Below are positions 58,513-64,000 of a DNA stretch of 64,000 bases, piece after piece. The DNA is from WLWS01 sp965243105 (GTDB taxonomy: Bacteria; Pseudomonadota; Gammaproteobacteria; Eutrophobiales; Eutrophobiaceae): assembly GCA_965243105.1 (NCBI GenBank), contig CBDEUC010000003.1:2046001-2110000 (forward strand). The letters are read 5' to 3'. Each line of letters starts with the position of its first letter. The first letter of the stretch is position 1. The notes beneath the pieces were generated by a model. It was not told the DNA's origin. It did not search any database and saw only the letters and a program-made list of their open reading frames with translations. A program made the position numbers and the translations under genes.

Positions 58513-60387
58513 TTACCAGGCAATTCCATAGTCATCACCGTAGTTGCTCGCCGCGCCCCACATGCTACCGTGTTCGCGGTCAAACCAGATGGCGGTTATC
58601 GGGCCTGAGGTTCGTTCCTTCAGTTCGATTCGGTAACCCATTTTTTCAAGTTTTGATTGTACCTCAGCGGGCGTGTCATCACGAAGCCTGAGTTTACCCG
58701 GCTCTGCAGGATGATCCCTGAAGGAGCCGCGCATCTGGAAGCTGTTGATATTTGCTGCCTCCGCTGCTTCCTGTGGCCCCATGTTCCAGTGCTGCATATT
58801 CAACAGGAATTGCAGCAGGTTCTGGTCCTGGGTATCTCCACCCTGCACAGAAAACGCCAGCCAGGGTTCGCCATTTTTCATGGCTATACCCGGGGTCAGG
58901 GTTGCGCGGGGTCGCTTGCCGGGTGTCACGACATTAAAAGGGTTTTCCGCCGGATCCAGAACAAAGCTTTGCATGCGCTGGGACAGGCCGATGCCGCTTT
59001 TACCTGCAACAAAGGCCGGTATCCAGCCACCGCTGGGTGTCACCGAGATTATCCAGCCTTCTGCATCGGCAGCCTGGATGGACGTGGTGCCCGCCAGGAA
59101 CGATTCATCAATGGTCTCATCGCCCAGGGTGATGATATGCCCGTCAGCACCTGTTGATTTTTGTTCGTGCCATTTATCCAGGTAATGCGTGTAGGGATTG
59201 GTTTCTCCCTGGAAAGGGTAGGGGTCACCGGGCTTACTGACGGGATCATTTTTTTCCCAGTTGATTTGTTGAAATCGTTTTTTTGCGTATTCCCTGGACA
59301 ACAGACCCTTGAGGGGTTCCTCGGGTGGAAAGTAAGGGTCGCCGTAGTAAAAGTCCCGGTCGGCGAAAGCCAGGTTCATGGCCTGGTACAGGGTATGGAT
59401 ATAGTCGGCGCTGTTATAGCCCATTTTTTCAAGGTCAACATTCTCGAGGATATTCAGGGTCTGCAGCAAAACAGGTCCCTGCACCCAGGAAGTTAACTTG
59501 TAGACATCAATACCCCTGTAGTTAGTCGAAACAGGCTCCTCTATGTAGACCTGCCACTTGTCGAGATCTGAAAGACTGAGAAGGCCTCCTGCCTCCCTGG
59601 TTGACCTGGCAATCTCACGGGCGATATCACCACGGTAGAAACGCTTGTATGCAGTATAGATTGCCTCTTTTCGAGATTTGCCTTCGGCAAGGGCTTTTGC
59701 TTCGCGCTTGACGAGCTTGCGCAGGGTTGATGCGAGGTCCGGCTGGTGGAATATTTCACCGGCGCGGGGCCCCGGGTTGTCCCTGTCTTCCGGGTGAGTG
59801 AAGAATACTTTCCGCGACGCAGGCCAGGACGCAATATCTTCCGCGTACTTTTTTATGCTCTTCGCGGCTGCGGCCTCCATGGGATAGCCATCCGCCATTT
59901 CAATGGCGGGCGCCAGCACCTGGGCCAGGGACAGGTTTCCCCATTCGGCGAGCATGGTCATAAGACCGCCCGGTGTGCCCGGAACCACCGCGGCAAGCGG
60001 ACCCTTGTGGGGAGGATAGTTGTAGCCCTTATCCAGGAAAAATTCGGGAGTTGCGCCTGCCGGGGCAGTACCAAGGGCATTGATGCCAATGATCCTTTTT
60101 TCTCCTGGATGATAAATCAGCGCCTGTGTTTCACCTCCCCAGCCCAGTACGTCCCACATGGTGCTTGTTGTTGCCAGCATCGCCATGGCGGCATCGATGG
60201 CATTTCCGCCTTGCTGGAACATCATCGCACCGCTTGTCGCTGCCAGCGGTTTACCGGTCACGGCCACCCAGTGCTTGCCATGTAATGCCGGCTTCTGCGT
60301 ATCTGCCGCCTGTGAGCCGCCAGAGAAAAACAGGCCAAGCAGGACACACGCTTCTACCAGCTGTCTGGTTAGTGGATATTTGCCCAT
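58513..60387 (-). CDS. ggt: Gamma-glutamyltransferase (periplasmic, N-terminal nucleophile hydrolase)
   Basis: About 624 residues from ATG 60387 (an in-frame GTG at 60396 is possible). A signal peptide (VEACVLLGLFFSGGSQAADT) is followed by HWVAVTGKPLAATSGAMMFQ and GGNAIDAAMAMLATTS. The autoprocessing site is the GTTS segment around residue 435, where the Thr would become the nucleophile. The C-terminal part ALTPGIA-like and GGDTQDQNLLQFLLNM are typical. It would cleave or transfer gamma-glutamyl groups from glutathione and other substrates in the periplasm. The post-nucleophile stretch (IQAADAEGWIISVTPSGG) is that of the acylase-like branch, so acylase activity is an alternative. Confidence 0.85.
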   Translation of the reverse strand: MGKYPLTRQLVEACVLLGLFFSGGSQAADTQKPALHGKHWVAVTGKPLAATSGAMMFQQGGNAIDAAMAMLATTSTMWDVLGWGGETQALIYHPGEKRIIGINALGTAPAGATPEFFLDKGYNYPPHKGPLAAVVPGTPGGLMTMLAEWGNLSLAQVLAPAIEMADGYPMEAAAAKSIKKYAEDIASWPASRKVFFTHPEDRDNPGPRAGEIFHQPDLASTLRKLVKREAKALAEGKSRKEAIYTAYKRFYRGDIAREIARSTREAGGLLSLSDLDKWQVYIEEPVSTNYRGIDVYKLTSWVQGPVLLQTLNILENVDLEKMGYNSADYIHTLYQAMNLAFADRDFYYGDPYFPPEEPLKGLLSREYAKKRFQQINWEKNDPVSKPGDPYPFQGETNPYTHYLDKWHEQKSTGADGHIITLGDETIDESFLAGTTSIQAADAEGWIISVTPSGGWIPAFVAGKSGIGLSQRMQSFVLDPAENPFNVVTPGKRPRATLTPGIAMKNGEPWLAFSVQGGDTQDQNLLQFLLNMQHWNMGPQEAAEAANINSFQMRGSFRDHPAEPGKLRLRDDTPAEVQSKLEKMGYRIELKERTSGPITAIWFDREHGSMWGAASNYGDDYGIAW

Positions 60388-60504
60388 GATTAACACTCTT
60401 GATAGTAATCCCGAAGCCTATTATGCACCGACTTTTGTTGCTGGTCGTTGTAATATTAGCCTGGGTAATTGATCTACCAGGATACGTTAACTCGAGGCTT
60501 CTAG

Positions 60505-61059
60505 ATGTCGAACAGTTTCTGGGAATTTTCCGTAGCGACCTATGGCAAAGATGGTGTGCCCGCGGCCTGTCTTGGCCTGCAGGATAGCCTGGATGTGGAT
60601 GTTAATGTCCTGCTGTTTTGTTGCTGGTTTGGACTGACACGTGGTCATATCGAGGAAGAAAGATTTACGCAACTGCTGGCAGCTTCTGAATTGTGGGCGA
60701 GCAGGGTAGTGAGACCTCTTCGAGGAGCCAGGCGCTGGATGAAGGAAGAAGTCTATGAATCTCTCCAGCTGGATACAGAGAGCGTGTCGAGCCTGCGTGA
60801 AAAAATAAAGAGTAACGAGCTTGGTGCAGAGAAAATCCAGCAGGATTTACTACTGGCAATTGTGGAAGATCTTGCGGGTAAGCAGATGAACGTGGAAGAG
60901 CAGCTGGATGCGGTGCTTGATAATATACGGCGCTACCTCGGTAAAAAGGAAATCCAGGTTGTTGGCGCCAGCGCCGCTGACCTTTGTCATGTTATCTCGT
61001 CTGCCAGTGACGATTTTGATAGCGCTGCCGTGAGAGCAAGGCTTGAACAACACTCCTAG
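60505..61059 (+). CDS. TIGR02444-family conserved protein
   Basis: A 184-residue soluble protein. The opening NSFWEFSVATYGKDGVPAAC and the following LGLQDSLDVDVNVLLFCCWF are characteristic of TIGR02444, a gammaproteobacterial family without known function. The rest is predicted helical, with an EQLDAVLDNIRRYLGKK stretch. It converges on ubiX and shares a CTAG stop overlap with it. Confidence 0.75.
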   Translation: MSNSFWEFSVATYGKDGVPAACLGLQDSLDVDVNVLLFCCWFGLTRGHIEEERFTQLLAASELWASRVVRPLRGARRWMKEEVYESLQLDTESVSSLREKIKSNELGAEKIQQDLLLAIVEDLAGKQMNVEEQLDAVLDNIRRYLGKKEIQVVGASAADLCHVISSASDDFDSAAVRARLEQHS

Positions 61060-61628
61060 TCTTTACGACGGTTTCCTTCCCACCGTTTCACAATACCGGA
61101 ATCCATGGCAAACAGGTCCAGCACGCGTCCTACCGAATGGTTGACGATGTCATCGATAGTTTCCGGCCGGTTGTAGAAGGCGGGCATGGGAGGTGCCAGC
61201 TGGATCCCCATCTGCGCAGCTTCATAAAGTAAGCGGCAATGCCCAACATGAAGCGGTGTCTCCCGGGGCATGAGGACGAGCTTGCGTCCTTCCTTGAGAA
61301 CAACATCTGCTGCGCGCGATAACAGGTCATCAGCATAGGAATTAACGATCGCTGAAAGGGTTTTCATGGAGCAGGGTGCGACTATCATGCCATCGGTTCT
61401 AAAGGAGCCACTGGATATCGTCGCCGCAACGTCGTTAAAGTTATGCTGTACATCGGCCAGTGCTTCAACATCCTTGATTTGCAGGTCAGTCTCAATGGGG
61501 ATATTCATCTTGGCCGTAGGCGACATGACAAGATGTGTTTCCACGTCCTTCTGTTCTTTCAGTACCTGTAGCAGGCGAATACCGTATATCACGCCGCTTG
61601 AGCCAGAGATGCCTATAATCAGGCGCAT
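61056..61628 (-). CDS. ubiX: Flavin prenyltransferase UbiX
   Basis: A 190-residue flavoprotein with RLIIGISGSSGVIYGIRLLQ at the N-terminus, the SMKTLSAIVNSYADDLLSRA segment and the KLVLMPRETPLHVGH motif. It makes prenylated FMN, the cofactor of UbiD decarboxylases. The frame is open to 61706. ATG 61628 is chosen because it has AGAGGA upstream and the flavin fold starts at once. It is divergent from a UbiD-family gene across 204 bases. Confidence 0.93.
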   Translation of the reverse strand: MRLIIGISGSSGVIYGIRLLQVLKEQKDVETHLVMSPTAKMNIPIETDLQIKDVEALADVQHNFNDVAATISSGSFRTDGMIVAPCSMKTLSAIVNSYADDLLSRAADVVLKEGRKLVLMPRETPLHVGHCRLLYEAAQMGIQLAPPMPAFYNRPETIDDIVNHSVGRVLDLFAMDSGIVKRWEGNRRKD

Positions 61629-61832
61629 TGCTGTGGTCCTCTTTTCATCACCAGTGGGAGTATAGCAGTAAGCCCCTGCGCGTTTACAAGGGGCGAAATA
61701 TTGCAATGCACCAAATCACTTATTTCGCAGACTGGAACCTGTGCTGAATTCATCTTCAAGTCGTCGTGACAAAGGTTATACTTTGAAAAATCCCGACCTG
61801 TTTCAGTCAATATTTAATAGAAGGTAATCATC

Positions 61833-63197
61833 ATGGATCTTGCCAAACGCAACTTGATAGACATGCAGCAGTATCTTGCATTCCTCGAAGAAAACGATCA
61901 CCTGGTACGTGTAAAAAGCGAGGTTGATCCTTACCTCGAACTGGCAGGTATCGCAAAAAAGTATGAGGGCGGTAAAGCCGTATATTTTGAAAAAGTAAAG
62001 GGAAGCGAATTCCCGGTGCTGCTTGGTTTCTATTGGAACCGCGACATATTGGCAAAGCTTTTCAACGTGGCTTCCGGCGATTTACCCTTCGTTATTGCAG
62101 ACGACATCAGGGCCTGGCGACAGTCGCCAATGGAGTCACCGGTACTCAAGCAGGGACCGGCCAATGAAGTGATTGAAGATGAAGTCGATCTTTATGCATT
62201 GCCTATCCCGCATCATTCAGAAGGCGATGGCGGTTGCTACCTCACATCCAGCGTCGTGGTGGCAAAGGATCCGGACACCGGTGTGCGCAACCTCTCCGTG
62301 CATCGCATGATGGTCGTTGGAAAAAACCGCTTTACGCTGCTGCTGGAAGAACTCGGCCACCTGATGGATTATTTCAAGCGGGCGGAAGCGAAGGGCGAGG
62401 CGCTGGAATTGACAGTGAGTAACGGAATCGATTTTCCAGTCCTGATGGCAGCCGCTGCCCCTGCGTCCGCCGCACCCATGGAAATGGATGAAGTTGGCAT
62501 TGCCAGCCAGCTGCGTGGCGAGCCGGTTGAGTTACTGGAATCGCAAACCGTTGGTGTTGAAGGAATTGCCAATGCCCAGTTTATTATCGAGGGAAAGATC
62601 CTTCCCAACATTCGAGAGCCGGAAGGACCGTACGCAGAGGTCACAGGTTATTATGCAGAGAGGGAAGACCGCTGGGTATTTGAAGCAACTGCAGTCACGC
62701 GCCGTAAAGACCCCGTTTTCCAGTCCATCCTTTCTGGTAAAGAGGTGTATAACGCCTTTGGAATTGGCGCCAGCGCAGCCGTATTTGACAAGGTCCACTC
62801 GGTGGTTCCGGATGTGACCGCAGTACACTTTTCCAATGGCTCTGTGCCCTATCACCTGGTCGTGCAGATTGACAAGAAGCATGAAGGTATTCAGCGTAAT
62901 GCCATGATGGCGGCGTTCGTGTCTCATCCCTTCGTCAAGACGGTGACCCTGGTCGATCCTGACGTGGACATTTACAGCGTCGACGATGTTGAGTGGGCTG
63001 TACAAACACGTTGTCGTTTTGACCAGGACGTGATTTTTGCAGATGGCATCGGACACCGGCTCAATCCCAGCGTGGAGAATGATCACTGGACGCGTATCGG
63101 TTTTGACGCCACCGTGCCCTTGCCAAAAGAGGACAAGTTTGTTCGCGCCACTGTCAAGCAGGTAAACCTCGAAGACTATGAAATTGAAGGCGGCTAG
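61833..63197 (+). CDS. UbiD-family prenyl-FMN-dependent decarboxylase
   Basis: A 454-residue UbiD-family protein. Family segments are LPIPHHSEGDGGCYLTSSVV, NLSVHRMMVVGKNRF and IREPEGPYAEVTGYYAERED. The last of these corresponds to the substrate/cofactor region that carries the catalytic glutamates. The length is slightly below that of ubiquinone-type UbiD (about 490), and the usual GDHTGYY motif is replaced by AEVTGYY, so it is probably a decarboxylase of another aromatic or unsaturated acid. The start is ATG 61833 with an AGAAGG site. Prenyl-FMN would come from the divergent UbiX. Confidence 0.88.
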   Translation: MDLAKRNLIDMQQYLAFLEENDHLVRVKSEVDPYLELAGIAKKYEGGKAVYFEKVKGSEFPVLLGFYWNRDILAKLFNVASGDLPFVIADDIRAWRQSPMESPVLKQGPANEVIEDEVDLYALPIPHHSEGDGGCYLTSSVVVAKDPDTGVRNLSVHRMMVVGKNRFTLLLEELGHLMDYFKRAEAKGEALELTVSNGIDFPVLMAAAAPASAAPMEMDEVGIASQLRGEPVELLESQTVGVEGIANAQFIIEGKILPNIREPEGPYAEVTGYYAEREDRWVFEATAVTRRKDPVFQSILSGKEVYNAFGIGASAAVFDKVHSVVPDVTAVHFSNGSVPYHLVVQIDKKHEGIQRNAMMAAFVSHPFVKTVTLVDPDVDIYSVDDVEWAVQTRCRFDQDVIFADGIGHRLNPSVENDHWTRIGFDATVPLPKEDKFVRATVKQVNLEDYEIEGG

Positions 63198-63456
63198 ACC
63201 CTGCAATCCTGGAAAAATAGTCTACACTTATATATGAGTGTTCCTCACTATAAATGCCACCATTCGTGGCAGTAGCCCCCTTGCGCCGGCGATGGGGGCA
63301 TTTGTGTTCAACTGTTCAAACTGGCCCCCGGGAGGTGTTACCACCAGTCTGGATTCGAACAGATTCCATGTATTAAAATTGGAGCCGTATTAAGGTTGTT
63401 TTGTCGCATTCATTTTTTCTGTTAATTGCTGGACGACAATCGCGGGGAAGATAATA
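63198..63456. other. Intergenic region with a cluster of hairpins upstream of the CBS gene
   Basis: Three stem-loops follow one another. They are TGCCAC/GTGGCA at 63255-63271, GCCCCC/GGGGGC at 63275-63299, and an ACTGG/CCAGT stem from about 63319 to 63350 containing GGTG/TACC. None has a following T-run, so a simple terminator is not obvious. They may form a structured leader or a decayed repeat. No gene is seen here. Confidence 0.4.
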
Positions 63457-63885
63457 GTGAAAACAATAAAAGATTTGCTGAGCAACAAGGGCGGCGAGGT
63501 CTGGTCCGTGACTTCAACTTCAACGGTGTTTGATGCCATAGCAATGATGGCGGAGAAGGGTGTAGGTGCCCTGATGGTAGTCGATGACGGCAGGCCGGTA
63601 GGCATACTCTCGGAACGAGACTACGCGCGCAAGGTTATTTTGCGGGAACGCTCTTCAAAAGACACCGCCGTCAGCGAAATCATGACGTCCCCGGTAATAC
63701 ACACCAGCTCAGACAGGAGCGTGCAGGAATGCATGAAGTTGATGACGGACAACAAGATAAGACATCTCCCTGTAATGGATAATGATGAACTCACAGGAAT
63801 GGTCTCCATCGGAGACCTGGTCAAGGCGACCATTGACGACCAGCAGGCTACTATAGAGCAGTTGGAAAGGTATATTTCAGGATAA
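63457..63885 (+). CDS. Protein with two CBS domains
   Basis: A 142-residue protein made only of a CBS pair. The first domain, about residues 7-62, contains MMAEKGVGALMVVDDGRPVG and ILSERDYARKV. The second, about 76-130, contains MTDNKIRHLPVMDNDELTGM and VSIGDLVKATI. CBS pairs bind adenine nucleotides and sense energy or redox state. Small stand-alone forms act on partner enzymes or as general sensors; the partner is unknown. The start is GTG 63457 with GGGGAAG upstream. The last 115 bases of the window hold no recognisable feature. Confidence 0.88.
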   Translation: MKTIKDLLSNKGGEVWSVTSTSTVFDAIAMMAEKGVGALMVVDDGRPVGILSERDYARKVILRERSSKDTAVSEIMTSPVIHTSSDRSVQECMKLMTDNKIRHLPVMDNDELTGMVSIGDLVKATIDDQQATIEQLERYISG

Positions 63886-64000
63886 TTAACCCCGGCTTTT
63901 TTGCCCCTTGGCTTCAGCCCATTCCCAGGGAACGGGTTTAAAAATTGCAGTTTGACCCCATTTATATTTCCTGTGGTCGCAGTTTCATGACCCTGTAATA

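Noticed and set aside
60399..60587. 62-residue frame with a hydrophobic start between ggt and the TIGR02444 gene
   Set aside because: It runs out of frame into the start of the TIGR02444 gene, which has clear family features. The hydrophobic stretch alone is not enough support.
1..64000. tRNA, rRNA, insertion sequences, prophage or integron elements
   Set aside because: No cloverleaf-like sequence, transposase, integrase or terminal repeat was recognised on either strand.

Overview
The window looks like a chromosomal segment of a free-living, aerobic, probably marine gammaproteobacterium. The basis is family content and style: a TIGR02444-type protein, a thiamine TonB-dependent receptor under a TPP riboswitch, a LapB-type type I secretion system with giant RTX proteins, an aerobic homogentisate pathway, UbiX/UbiD and moderate GC. 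The taxonomic call is inference. No tRNA, rRNA, insertion sequence, prophage or CRISPR array was seen.

Layout. (1) 1-4.3 kb, plus strand: the end of an RdhA-like iron-sulfur protein, a carboxymuconolactone decarboxylase-like protein, a thioredoxin-reductase-type flavoprotein, a nitroreductase and a flavin monooxygenase. (2) 4.3-8.3 kb, minus strand: a thiamine salvage operon (TPP riboswitch, outer-membrane receptor, YkoF-like binding protein, PnuC-family transporter, thiamine-kinase-like enzyme) whose genes overlap or nearly touch. (3) 8.3-41.6 kb: a type I secretion locus. A TIGR03032-like gene overlaps a TolC-like gene. Two giant secreted proteins follow, of 2589 and 6264 residues. The membrane fusion protein and ABC exporter converge on the second giant from the opposite strand. 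(4) 41.7-56.6 kb: aromatic amino acid catabolism. It holds an FAD hydroxylase and an aromatic amino acid decarboxylase (divergent), hpd, scoAB, fahA-maiA and hmgA, with two paralogous MarR regulators. (5) 56.6-64 kb: an aldehyde ferredoxin oxidoreductase, a gamma-glutamyltransferase, a TIGR02444 protein, divergent UbiX and UbiD-family genes and a CBS-domain protein.

The most striking content is the pair of giant proteins. Read by eye, the FG-GAP repeats fall into blocks of exactly seven: three blocks (21 repeats) in the first protein and seven blocks (49 repeats) in the second. Each block is followed by an RTX segment. In the second protein the whole unit recurs about every 2.39 kb and carries an additional linker domain. 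The simplest reading is a chain of ten seven-bladed, calcium-loaded beta-propellers. The second protein begins with a serralysin-like domain that keeps the zinc helix but appears to have lost the Met-turn.

The second notable point is regulatory. The hpd and hmgA promoters each carry an 18-bp palindrome placed identically between the -35 and -10 boxes. The two palindromes differ at symmetrical positions, matching the presence of two MarR paralogs. Tyrosine breakdown would run from 4-hydroxyphenylpyruvate via homogentisate, maleylacetoacetate and fumarylacetoacetate to fumarate and acetoacetate, and ScoAB would activate the acetoacetate. Two copies of a palindromic intergenic element, with changed but still paired hairpin stems, lie at about 2.1 and 58.4 kb.
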